Positions 1 to 10,706 of a stretch of 64,000 bases of DNA are shown here, in pieces. A program made the position numbers and the translations under genes. The stretch is from positions 1,729,001 through 1,793,000 of the forward strand of contig NC_079240.1 in the NCBI RefSeq assembly GCF_027921745.1, written 5' to 3'. Every line of letters begins with the position of its first letter. The stretch's first letter is position 1. The notes below the pieces were generated by a model. It was not told the DNA's origin. It searched no databases and saw only the letters and a program-made list of their open reading frames with translations. Origin of the DNA: Schizosaccharomyces osmophilus. Taxonomy: Eukaryota; Ascomycota; Schizosaccharomycetes; Schizosaccharomycetales; Schizosaccharomycetaceae.

Positions 1-68
1 AAAGTGGTTCACCAGAGGGATAGGATATACGCGGAAAATTTCCTTAATGAATTTTCACAGATTTCCAC

Positions 69-1261
69 TTATTTCTTTTGATTCAATCCCTTATAGTTCC
101 GGAGTGCATCTAGTTGAGTTTCAAGAATGCGCACTTTGTCGTGATATTCAGCTAGTTCATCGTTTAAATCATCGCGAACAACTGTAAGTTTTTCTTCTCT
201 CTCCTTAAATGTATTCTCGAGTTCTACCGACTTTTCTTCAAGCTTCTTCTGAATAAGTGCTTTTTCCTCGTTTAAGCGTTCGTAATGTGCTTTTCTAAGC
301 TTCGGTATGCCACTTTTTCTATTTATCAATTGCTCCTGACGATAGCGTTCATAAATCACTTGCTCTGTGGATTGTATTAATTCAAGCATATGATTATTTA
401 TCATGAGGTTTTTCAATTTTAAAAAGTCACCGTGATCCTCGTTTTCGATTTCTGACATTCCCCAAGGATATTTGCGACCGATTTTACCTTCATTCTCATC
501 GTTTATAGCGTCCATACTTGCAACGATTGCGAATGGGCAGGCCTGAGAAAGATCTCTCGCGATTTCGTCAGCAGAGTATACTGCTGAAGGGAAAAATAAA
601 CTAATGTTTTGAGCGTGTAGGATCTTGTTCATTTTTTCTTTAAGGCTGTCCAATTCAAATTTGGTTAAAGAGTCTGCTTTAGCGATGACCGGGATAATGT
701 TTACATGCTTCGATAGCTTTTTCATCGCTACGACGTCTAAGGGTAGCATGCCATAAGGAACTGGTTTTATGAAATATAGACAAACATGGACTCTGTTGTC
801 CTTTCTTTGCATCCTTAATGATTGTTGGTCATGTAATAGATATTTTTCATGCTGGTCATCTAAGTAGTCAGCTACTACTTCCCAGCAATCCTTGTTGTTT
901 ATAAAGTCCCCAAAGCCTACGGTATCGAGGACCGTCAGGTTAAGTCGAAAGTCATCTTCTTCAATAGTAGCTTTCGTCTTATCTATATGGACTTCCTTCT
1001 GCTTGTGCACCTTTTTGAAGTTATCAACCGACTTGGGTGGCTTTACCAAGCTAGAAAACAAATTATTGCAGAAAGTGGTTTTGCCGGTTCCCGAGCTTCC
1101 ACAAAGCATGACGGTGAAATAGCATTCTTCTTTCTTTATGAATGTCTCTCTAATGTGTTATGAAAACTTAGTATAATGATCTTTTGAATAAAATAATCTT
1201 ACCTGTCTGACGGTAAACTCGTTTGATTGAAGAGCAGTTGAGGGTTTTCTACAAGCGGCAT
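69..1261 (-). CDS. spn6: Sporulation-type septin Spn6 (two exons)
   Basis: Septin GTPase, one of the meiosis/sporulation septins that support forespore membrane growth in S. pombe (family knowledge). Exons are 1261-1203 and 1149-69, joined by a 53-nt intron with a GTAAGA donor and a TTAG acceptor. The splice restores the septin lead-in FTVMLCGSSGTGKTTF. The product is 379 aa, about the length of S. pombe Spn6. Visible motifs are the P-loop GSSGTGKT (about residues 37-44), the G3 motif DTVGFGD (about 95-101), the G4 motif AKAD (about 176-179) and a charged C-terminal coiled coil (about 290-375). An internal ATG at 1109 would delete the start of the GTPase fold, so the upstream exon is preferred. 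It is transcribed in tandem with prp45, and forkhead-type sites lie 100-140 nt upstream. Choice of Spn6 over other septins rests on neighbours. Confidence 0.93.
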
Positions 1262-1385
1262 TTTACTTATAAAATCTAATCAGTGAACGATTAAAAAAAT
1301 GAATCTTTTGTCAATTCGATCTTGGTTGATGATTGCTGGCAATTGCTAAGTTTAGTTCTGTGTAAACAGAAAATATCAAGCATAT

Positions 1386-1398
1386 GTAAACAAACAAA
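1386..1398. promoter_or_regulatory. FLEX-like forkhead (Mei4-type) element upstream of spn6
   Basis: The + strand reads GTAAACAAACAAA, a close match to the fission-yeast FLEX element bound by the meiotic forkhead factor Mei4. It lies about 125 nt upstream of the spn6 start codon, in inverted orientation. A weaker GTAAACAGAAAA copy sits at 1362-1373. S. pombe sporulation septins are induced in meiosis, so the site fits its gene. Binding is inferred. Confidence 0.55.
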
Positions 1399-1733
1399 TA
1401 GAGGTCTCATTTTGTGACTCCGGAAAACAAACTGATGTATGAAACTATCTCAAATACAAAGAAAAATAAATAAACAGGAGCGTTAAATTTGCTAATGTAG
1501 TACGTTGTCTAATACTTGGTAACTCACGAGAAAGTATTCAATCTAATGAGAGCTTCATGTTTTCGTAAATACAGAACTCTTGCATTATCTATAATTTCAC
1601 TCTTTTTTTTAACGATTGTTTGCAATTCATCAAAAATAAATCACGATTTATTATGAAATGCTCGATAAAGCCCATTAGTCCACTAGCCATAGCATATTAT
1701 ATACAAATCATTAATAAACTTCAAAAGTAAGTT

Positions 1734-3578
1734 TCATTTTTTTGAAGAGGAGACTGTATCCAAAAAATTATTAACCCCAAAAGGATCAACGTCCTTTTCA
1801 AAAACGACAGGCCCGGAGGCATCCTAAAAAGGTCAGCAAACAAGCATCATCCAAAAGCATCTATTACTGCATACCTGAGACGCTTCATCAGCTCCCTTAA
1901 ACTTTTTGGGAACTGACCCTAGCACATCATAACGATTTTCCGAAGTTATTCGCTCTAATTCCGCAGAAGCATCAATATGTCGGCCTAGAGTAGCACCTGG
2001 TCTATAAAGAGTGGATGTTGGAGCAGCCTTCCAAGGCTTGTCATATACGTTATAAGAATCTTCATCTTGAAATCCGGACCCTAAGCCTGAAGCTTGATTG
2101 AATAATCTACTGTCAACCATTGTTTCACTTGACATGGAAGGTTTTGACAAACCAAGTGCTACTCTTTCAGACACATCCCGTGGACGATCTGCACCGCTAA
2201 GCTGGGCTCTCTTTTCAGCACCCATTCTATTTAATCGAAGCTCTTTCTCGTATTGGCGTCTTCTTTCACGACGAATTTCCTCGCGTCTACGCAGTCCTTC
2301 ATCTTCTTCGTATTCAGCAACATCTGGCTCACTATTAACCGGAGATTCGGATTGGTATCGTTCATCACTACGGACGCTGGGAGAACGATCGCCGGACTGG
2401 TATTTAGGAACATGACCAGCCCTTTCTTCTCTAGCCTTCTGAGCAAGCATAAATAATCGCTGTTCCTTCTCTTCTTTTTCTTTCTCTGCCATTTTCTGAC
2501 GCATTATAGCTCGATAACGTACTTCTTCACGAGCTTGACGTTCCGCTGTAAACAAAGCTTCAGAAAACTTTGCGAATCCGTCGCTAATTTCTACATCATT
2601 TAAGCCACGTCCATCGGCAGCCAGACGCTTATCCAAAGGAATAGTATAGCCTTTGGGATTCTTCCAATTTGAAATACTCGGAGGAATTTGCCATTCCTGC
2701 TGCTCCTTTGCAGTCACCTTACGAGGAGGAGAATGCAACACTGGCACAGGTGGAGAAGGAGGACCGCGTGGTACTTTTTTATGGCGGAACTTTGGTGGCT
2801 CCATGGGATCTTGTTCTTCTGTCACGAGTTTGATGATTCTTTGCTTGCTAGGAGCTTGGCCCATCTGATTACTTGGCGTATAACGGATATATACCGGATC
2901 GTCTGGTTTCTGTACTAGAGCACTTTTAGGTTGGGACTGTGATATTTTACCAGTTACGATCTTTTCTAAAGCAGCCTTTGTCTTGTTTGCAACAAGCTGC
3001 TTTTGTTCTTCAGGTGGCTTCTCAACTGAGATTTCACCAACACCAATTCGAGCTCTCAAGGGTATTAAGTCTTGGAAACTCGATTGTACGAGCTCACCAT
3101 GCTCATGGCCTTGACGTGCAATAGCACCATAATCGACACCTCCTGACGAATTAACTTGAAGGGCAAGTGAATTTCCTGGGGCTGTATTCTGTATAATCGA
3201 TTAGCGGATGATTTTGGTGAATCTTTCTCAGAGTACATACCGTCCTCTTTTTCCCCATATCTAAAGGATATTGAGCTACATTGATTTCTGGATACCTAAT
3301 TCCTGCGTTAGTTTTGTAATTGCTTCATTTCCAGACATACGCTCCACCGTCGCCAAAATCATCTAAGGATGTTGGAATCCATCCTTTTCTATGTAAGTAA
3401 GGAGGGATTGGTTTATGAATGACCTCCTGGCTTTCCTTTTCTGGTGATTCGTCCAAAACATATGAATCTTCCTCTTCCTCGTCAGACTCAGGATTAGGTA
3501 GAACCCTTAATATGTTAGCAAGCGTAAAGAATCGATAAAAAATATATACCTAGCCAATTCACTCGATAACAGTGACAT
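1734..3578 (-). CDS. prp45: Prp45/SNW1 splicing factor (five exons)
   Basis: SNW/SKIP family component of the spliceosome (NineTeen-complex-associated, catalytic stage). Exons are 3578-3550, 3505-3341, 3295-3241, 3188-1875 and 1823-1734, giving 550 aa. Each junction restores family sequence: GDGGA|YPEINVAQYPLDMG, then KKR T|NTAPGNSLALQV, and a last exon carrying the conserved tail DPFGVNNFLD before the TGA. The SNW core holds the hallmark SISNWKNPKG followed by TIPLDKRLAADGRG. The C-terminal third is a basic/acidic helical region (residues about 280-400 rich in R, E, K) as usual for SKIP. Intron 2 shows a CTAAC branch point. It lies downstream of spn6 reading leftward and divergent from ubp22, as in S. 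pombe except that no adhesin gene intervenes. Confidence 0.95.
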
Positions 3579-4043
3579 TTTGCTCAGATCTACCAATCTC
3601 GTAGTTGCTGGTGGATATAGGCTCTGGTAAGCAATGCATCGCGTATTTTAAGTCGACCTGCCCATTCATCAGGAAGTTAATTAAGATTCTAGTTGTGTAA
3701 GGAATCTCAATAAAATCACTATATACAATGAAAGGAATCAATACTCTTTGTTTCTACAAGATTCTGCACGTAAACAAATGCTTTTGTATTATAAGCCATT
3801 CTTGGTTCTCACTAACGATTTTTACTGACATCTTCACATCTCACAAACCTGTGCACAGAAATGTAGTGCGCACCTAAAGCGAATATTACGTTGCTTTTGG
3901 GTATCCTGAAGGCGATGGGACCTTCTTCGGTCGAAAAACCGTGACCAGAGCCATTTCTCTCGTAGGCAACTCGTAACGAAATAGCCTTATCTGTTGTTTT
4001 ATGAAAAGTTTTAATTGACAAAAGGAGGACTGTAAACGTTCTC
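3579..4043. other. Divergent intergenic region prp45/ubp22
   Basis: This 465-bp stretch is the shared promoter region of prp45 (leftward) and ubp22 (rightward). It holds a forkhead-core match GTAAACAAATG at about 3770. I see no convincing gene. The minus-strand open frame across 3812-4165 overlaps the ubp22 first exons and resembles nothing I know. Confidence 0.6.
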
Positions 4044-7000
4044 ATGGTACGTCGCTTCGCTTGCAATGACTGAATGTTTACTAACGAATACATACAAACA
4101 GGCCAATGGTGAATTTGAGTTGAAATCACAGGAGACGCCTCTTGTCGATTTTGATACAAAGACAACTGAATCCGTCTCTAGTTTGAACCGACATTCTCAA
4201 ATAGGTATGATCTCACCTTGTTAATTGCATAATCGACTAATGGAGCAGAAGAAGAAACCGTGAAGGAAGAACTAGAGCTTGCTCTTCCGGATTATGACGA
4301 TGTTGCTTTTGGAGGATATTCTTGGGAAATAAAGAATTGGCATGAACTTGATAGTCGTGCTTCAAGTCGTATATTTGAAGTTGGCGGATGTCAATTTCGC
4401 ATCGTTTACTTCCCACAAGGTATTGTACCGTCTTCTGGATATGCGTCTCTCTTTTTAGAATACATACCCTCTAGAGAAGAAAAGGAAAGTCAAGATTATG
4501 GCGTGTGTTGTCAGTTCGCTTTCATTATTTCAAATGTGAAAAAACCTTCTTTACGCGTAGCAAGTTCTGCCCATTGCCGCTACTCTCCGGAAATCCAAGA
4601 TTGGGGGTTTACTCAGTTTTCCGAAACAAAACGGCTTCTTTCACGCAATTCTCCAGTTGTACCTCCTATCGTTGAAGACGGAGCACTACGCATAAATGCA
4701 TTTATTCGAATCCTTGATGATCCCACTGGTGTATTATGGCACTCGTTCAATAATTATGACTCTAAATCTATGACAGGATATGTAGGCTTAAAAAATCAGG
4801 GTGCTACTTGCTATATGAATTCTTTATTGCAGTCCCTATACATCATTGGTGCTTTCCGTAAAATCGTGTATCAAGTTCCCACAAAAAAAGAGGAATCTAA
4901 AAATGGTATTGCATATGCTCTCCAACGCTGTTTTTATAATCTTCAGTTTATGAACGAACCTGTTCCTACTACTGATTTAACAAAATCTTTCGGCTGGGAT
5001 TCCTTAGATTCTTTCATGCAGCATGATGTTCAGGAATTTAACCGAGTTTTACAGGATAATTTGGAGAGAAGCATGGAAGGTACGATGGAAAACGCATTGA
5101 AGAATCTTTTCTGTGGGAAGATGAAAAGTTACGTTGCTTGTATGAATGTTAATTATGAGTCTGCCCGCACCGAAGAGTTTTGGGATATTCAGCTAAACGT
5201 AAAAGGAATGAAAAATTTAGAGGCCTCATTCCGAGACTATATTCAGGTCGAAACTTTAGATGGTGATAACTGTTATTACGCTGATATGTATGGTTTCCAA
5301 GAAGCAAAGAAAGGTGTTATTTTCGAATCATTTCCTCCCATTTTACATCTTCAACTAAAACGATTTGAATATGACTTTGAAAGAGACATGATGATAAAAA
5401 TTAATGATCGATATGAGTTTCCACTTGAATTTAATGCGAAAGCCTTCTTAAGTCCTGAGGCTGATCAAGACCAAAATTGCGAGTACGTCCTACATGGAGT
5501 ACTCGTTCATTCTGGTGACCTCGATAATGGTCATTATTATGCACTTTTAAAGCCCCAGAAAGAGGAAAGGTGGTACAAATTTGACGATACCAGAGTAACG
5601 CCTGCGACCTTGAAGGAGGTTTTAGAAGAAAACTATGGTGGTGACTATTTCGTACATCCGCCTTTTCGACCTGCTGTTAAACTAAAGAGATTTATGAGTG
5701 CTTATATGCTTTTATATTTGCGAAAGGACAAAATCGATGAGTTAATAGCTCCAGTTCAAAAGGATGTAATTCCCAACCACTTAAAAGAAGTACTTGATGA
5801 AAATATACGCTTAGTTGACCAACAACGAAAGGAACGACTAGAAAGCCATCTCTATACCAAAATTGAAATCGTTACTCCAGATTATTTCGCCAATCACCAC
5901 GAATTTGACCTTGCAAATTTTGACAACCCAGTGGATGAAGGCGTTATGCTTCACTTTAGAATAAAGAAAGAACAAAATGTTTCGGATTTGATACCAATGG
6001 TATCTGAAGAAGTTGAGGTCCCTGCGAATCGCTTACGTCTTTGGTATATAATACGTCGACAAAATTATACCTTACGTGTAGAAGAACCTGTAAGTGAGCT
6101 AAACATTTCCATTGAAGAGGCTAAGGACAGGTGGAATTCACAAGGCTTTATCCTCCGTTTATATTTGGAGATATTACCTGAGAATCAGACGAATCATCCT
6201 CTTGTTAACGTTTCCTTTGATTCTCCTAATATATTTTTATTTATTAAATATTATGACAGAGAAAACCAAGAAATCATTGGTTGCGGAACTATTTTTGTTA
6301 TAAAAAACGATAAACTTGATTCTATTTGCCCGGAATTGTGTGAGCGCGTTGGCTTGTCGAAAGATACCCCATTACATTTATATGAGGAAATCAAGCCAGG
6401 TTATATCGAATACTTAAGATTATCTAAAACCTTTGCTGAGAACGAACTTAGTACTGGTGACATTATTTGTTTCGAAACTGGAAATTCAGATACGAAGGAT
6501 CAAGAAGATAACATATTTCCGACAGCCCCTAAATTGTATGATTTCATGGCGAACCGAGTAATTATTACTTTTCGACCAAGGTTTATTGATCAAGAAAGCA
6601 CTCTTGAATTTGAGCTTGTACTTGATCGACGCATAAAATTAATAGAGCTTTGCGAAGAACTATCCGAAAAATTAAATACAGACGCTGATCATATTCGGCT
6701 TACTACTTGCAGTCCTCTTGCGTATGCCGCTAACATGGTTGTTCCGAACAATCCAAACATTACTCTCTACGAGATAATGCATGCTTCTGAGGAAGACACT
6801 GTATCTAATATGCTTTTTTACGAGATTATGAATGTCAGTCTTTCTGATCTGGATAAAAAGCGACTCTTGCGTGTTACATGGCTTTTTGAAGGTCTTGCGA
6901 ATGCAGAGCTAATTGATGTTTATATAAATAAAGTCGGGAATGTTTCTGACGTATTTAACGCTATCTCTGAAAAATACCCAGAACTACGGGTTCCTAACCA

Positions 7001-7463
7001 AAAGGTGCGCTTGTATGAAATCTTGGAACACAAATGGTATCGAGACATAAATATGCGAGCAATGATAAGATCATTGAATCCTTTTGCAAGGATTATTGGG
7101 GAGGTTATACCTGAAGAAGAAATTAGTTTACAAGAAAATGAGCGAGTAATAGTTGTGTATCACTTCCATAAAGATGTCGCTCGAATGCATAGCATTCCTT
7201 TCAAATTTGTGATTAAGCCAGGAGAAAAATTTGCTATCACTAGACAGCGGTTGCGTTTCCGAACCATGTACCCTGACAATATTTTTTCAGTAATCAAGTT
7301 TGCAATTATTGATTTTGATAGAAATTCCGTTGTGTATTTGAATGATGACGATGTTGTTTTCGAGCTGCTTGAACAATACAATGGCACATTGGCTATGGAT
7401 AGAGCTAAAAAAGAAATTAGAAAACCTAAAATTTTAGACCGAGCGATCCAAATGAAAGGTTAG
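4044..7463 (+). CDS. ubp22: Ubiquitin-specific protease Ubp22 (USP7/Ubp15 type, three exons)
   Basis: Cysteine deubiquitinase of the USP7/HAUSP family, which removes ubiquitin from substrates. Exons are 4044-4046 (the ATG alone), 4102-4204 and 4249-7463. The joined frame gives 1106 aa, matching S. pombe Ubp22. The order is a MATH (TRAF-like) domain at about residues 60-190, the catalytic domain with Cys box NQGATCYMNSLLQSLY (Cys about 223) and His box DNGHYYALLK (His about 464), then tandem ubiquitin-like folds to the C terminus, as in USP7. Introns carry GTACGT and GTATGA donors and CTAAC/CTAAT branch points. A start at a GTG codon (4260) inside exon 3 would be non-ATG and would lose a frame-compatible N terminus. 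S. pombe has a paralogue, Ubp21. The assignment to Ubp22 rests on neighbours. Confidence 0.92.
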
Positions 7464-7731
7464 AATATGAAAATAATGCTTTTGTTGTTTGCTGCCTATA
7501 TATGAACTTCACATTAATCTCACTTTTCAAGGTATATAAATGCGCTAACTATATAAACAGCTATATTAACGTCTGTCTCATTTATAAAGAAATAAATAAG
7601 AATAATGGATTATTACTTTAATGTTAGATATCTCTAATAAGCCTTCTAAATGGGGGATTATTGATTCTAATAATAACTAAATAATAGTTGACAGTCTTAT
7701 AATGGTTTATTCGCTCTATGCATTATCTAAT
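7464..7731. other. Convergent 3' region ubp22/ccq1
   Basis: AT-rich 268-bp convergent spacer with AATAAA-like signals in both directions (for example near 7590-7605 and 7675). It presumably holds the two poly(A) sites. No gene is seen. Confidence 0.6.
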
Positions 7732-9894
7732 TCATAGAGGCGGTAAGGTCCTGTTTTTTAGTATAGCAAGAGACTCTTCAAGTGATGAAACTTTAGCAAG
7801 CAAAGCGTCAGCTCTAGCATCACTGTAAGATTTTACTTCTTCCATAACTTTTTCATTAATCGTTTTAAGTCGTTCATTTTCAGCTTGTAGTCTGGCAACT
7901 TCCTTGGTTTGCTCGCTAGCGGATGTGGAAGCACTTTGATATTGCTGCGTAATAAAATCCAAATCTTCTTTTTGAGTTTTATTAAGCTGGCTAAGTTTAT
8001 ATTTTTGTTCATTGGAATCTACGAGTTGGCCACGAACTTCGTCTTCTGGCATATTTTGAATGTATTTAAAGCCAAAATCCAATTGTTTGGATAAATGTGT
8101 AATTTGCTGTTTTAAATCAGCAACCTCATTTGACCTTTCGGAATCACTCTTCTTTCCTGTTTCCAACTTTTGATGGGATTTTTCGAGTTCGACTTTGAGT
8201 CCTCGTACTTGTTCTCGATAATCCTGTAAAGTATCTGTAAGTTTAGCTATTTGTTGTTCCAATTCATCAGCATGAGTTTGTTTTATATTTTTCACGTTGA
8301 CAGCTTCGTGCAACTCATCTTCAACCATTCGTAATCTTCTCTGCAAATACTGGACAGCGGCACCCTGTAAATCATAATTTTGTCCAAAATCAGAGGTATC
8401 TGGCCCTCGCTGCGAAGGAAATGATTTAGTTGCCGGATTCGAAAAGGAAGAAGCTACTTCCTGAGATCCTTTGGAAGGAGTTTGAGATACTTGGAAGGTG
8501 AAAAGGTTGTCATCTGGATATTTTAAGACGGTTTCATTAACACGAGAAGGGGACTCTTGAGAGGGTTTAGGTTCTGCAACGGCGAAATAAGCAAGGTCTA
8601 CTAAAGGCTGCAATGGCCAAGAGTTAGGCGAGGCTTCATTATTAATCCATTCAGCTACTTTACCTGCTGCCTCATTTGTAACATCGGCAAGGTGTACAGA
8701 CTTTGCATCAGCATCGGTAATAGCACCAGTATGCTCGGCACGGTTCGAAAACACATTAAGGTCTGCGACCTGAGCGTTTTCTTCCGTAGAGGAATTAAGA
8801 GCAGCCAACACGCCAACAATGTTGACAAGAAAGCTTGCATTATAAGAAGACTGGAAGCTTCTGATGACATGTTCCACCGAATTTATATGAAGAAGTCGAA
8901 GAATTGGACAAGGAAAATAAGAAATTGTGCTAGTAACGCCCATATAGGCATCCATGTCGTAAAATATTACAGCACCAAAACGAATATCAGAGTTGAAAAG
9001 AGTAGCCGTAAATGGGGCATGCCTTGAAGAGCATACCCAGAATGAAACGTCTGTGTTATCTTGAATTTCTATGTCTGGCGACCAAGATTGTACCAAAATC
9101 GATACTGAAGATAGCCATGTCGTGAGCAAATTACCAAGAACATCATTGGAAACAAAGCAGAAAACTGGTGTATGAAGCTTGGGTAAAACAGACTCTAAAA
9201 ATTCCTTCAAGAAAAGGAATTTAGAAGAGGCTTTGGCGTGTTCGGATATGTTTGGGACAGTGAGTGATTTATTCTCGTCTGGTTTAGCAGACGGCGAGTG
9301 TGACCCATCGCGAACCTCCTTTTCGTAAAGCCAAGGGTGTTTAGCAATCTTATGAGCTGACTGTAAAAATAAGCGAATTTTTTCTTGGATGCGCGCATCA
9401 CTTGGACCTGTGCAGAAGTGGTCGATGCAAAAAGCAAAATATTGGACAAGGCGATGCATCATTTTACGCTGGATGGGAGACATAGAGAGCCCTACGTCCA
9501 AAACGGAATATTCGGGTTTGGGAAATCCAGAGGAAGGTAACGATAGCGAATCCGAATTGGAGGACTTGTTTGTAGGGAATAGTTGCTGCGTTGAGGGGTA
9601 GTCGCCGACATCTTGCGTCAAAAAATCGTTTTCTGCCGGATCAAATTCATGGTGGAGGAAGCTCGTCTCATGTTGCTTAATTGGAGGTTGTTCACCATCC
9701 AAAGAAGAATCGAGCGACTGGTCTAACTTGCGTTTATGATTTGCTGCCTTCAAAAGCCAAGCATCTTCCAAAAATCCAGGACACTCCTCTTTGGATATCC
9801 ATTTCTTTGAGCAATTGGATGGAATAAATATTTCATATTTGGTATCACTTTCATTCACAATCGTAGAATCCATAGATTCCTGATACTCACTCAT
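7732..9894 (-). CDS. ccq1: Telomere/heterochromatin protein Ccq1
   Basis: Shelterin subunit that in S. pombe binds Tpz1, recruits telomerase through phospho-Thr93 binding of Est1, and recruits SHREC and CLRC. It is one exon of 720 aa (S. pombe protein about 735). The N terminus is unstructured and holds a TQ site at exactly T93-Q94 (context DFLTQDVG shortened by one residue: FLTQDVG), the site phosphorylated by Rad3/Tel1 in S. pombe. Residues about 140-440 fit the HDA2/HDA3-like (SHREC-type) domain. Residues about 500-715 form a long heptad-rich coiled coil (RLRMVEDELHEAVNVK onward). A second TQ lies at T102-Q103. It is divergent from srp54 and convergent with ubp22, as in S. pombe. The identification rests on domain order, the T93 site and neighbours. 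Confidence 0.93.
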   Translation of the reverse strand: MSEYQESMDSTIVNESDTKYEIFIPSNCSKKWISKEECPGFLEDAWLLKAANHKRKLDQSLDSSLDGEQPPIKQHETSFLHHEFDPAENDFLTQDVGDYPSTQQLFPTNKSSNSDSLSLPSSGFPKPEYSVLDVGLSMSPIQRKMMHRLVQYFAFCIDHFCTGPSDARIQEKIRLFLQSAHKIAKHPWLYEKEVRDGSHSPSAKPDENKSLTVPNISEHAKASSKFLFLKEFLESVLPKLHTPVFCFVSNDVLGNLLTTWLSSVSILVQSWSPDIEIQDNTDVSFWVCSSRHAPFTATLFNSDIRFGAVIFYDMDAYMGVTSTISYFPCPILRLLHINSVEHVIRSFQSSYNASFLVNIVGVLAALNSSTEENAQVADLNVFSNRAEHTGAITDADAKSVHLADVTNEAAGKVAEWINNEASPNSWPLQPLVDLAYFAVAEPKPSQESPSRVNETVLKYPDDNLFTFQVSQTPSKGSQEVASSFSNPATKSFPSQRGPDTSDFGQNYDLQGAAVQYLQRRLRMVEDELHEAVNVKNIKQTHADELEQQIAKLTDTLQDYREQVRGLKVELEKSHQKLETGKKSDSERSNEVADLKQQITHLSKQLDFGFKYIQNMPEDEVRGQLVDSNEQKYKLSQLNKTQKEDLDFITQQYQSASTSASEQTKEVARLQAENERLKTINEKVMEEVKSYSDARADALLAKVSSLEESLAILKNRTLPPL

Positions 9895-10706
9895 CGTTAT
9901 AAAAACGGCAAAAACTTGTTTGCAGTGACTCTTTAGTTCGCGAGCTCAATGTTTCAAAAACAATTAGTATTCGCTTGCTCTTGAAAAGCACCTTCTATAC
10001 ATTCAATCTATAGCACTTGCAAAACCAATGTTGTTTAGATGAAACACGCGTTCAAAAAGCGTTTGTTTGGCGTTTACTGTATCCTAACAGGAATGTTTAT
10101 CGTTTATTATCATACTGATGCGTATTCGTTAATGTTTTTACGACATAGTATTAATGGCACACTATTTTCTTGCGTTTACTTCATTCCGTTTCATTAGAGA
10201 GCAAATAGAAAGGAAGGGCTTTCTATTCAGCAATGAGCACGATTTCCATACGAAGAGAGTTTTCTTGAGAAGAAATGGAAACATATATAAAGCTTAACAT
10301 TGCCTTTTTACTGTGAACCCTTTTGTTTCTAGAGTAAGCCACTATGAGCGTTCTGTTTACTAAGGCATTTGTTTTTCTATGTTAAAAGCGATACGGTAAT
10401 AGTAATATTGCATTCTGCTTCACTATACAATAATTCACGCTATATCAGCATCGCTAAATGAAAAGATCAGGATGCAAAGAAAAACAAAAAAAACTGGGTT
10501 TTGTGAAGACTTGAATACTTGCTTTAAGGTATAGAAGGCTTTTATTCGAGGTTCGTTACCTATAGAACCTTGCTGGGCGTTCTTTGTACGATGTTAACAA
10601 AACGATGATAAGACTCAGCGTAACTTGCCAACTACCAAAAACCGAAAACGACAATTCAAACCTTTTTGTCTCTTTAAATCACCAAATATAGATTTAAATT
10701 GGCAAA
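9895..10706. other. Long divergent promoter region ccq1/srp54
   Basis: This 812-bp region has no gene I can support. It contains one ACGCGT (MluI/MBF-type) hexamer at about 10046, two forkhead-like cores (near 10070 and 10345) and AT-rich tracts. No RNA gene was recognised. Confidence 0.5.

Noticed and set aside
3812-4165. 117-codon minus-strand open frame
   Set aside because: It overlaps the spliced ubp22 5' exons, which restore a convincing N terminus, and has no recognisable domain.
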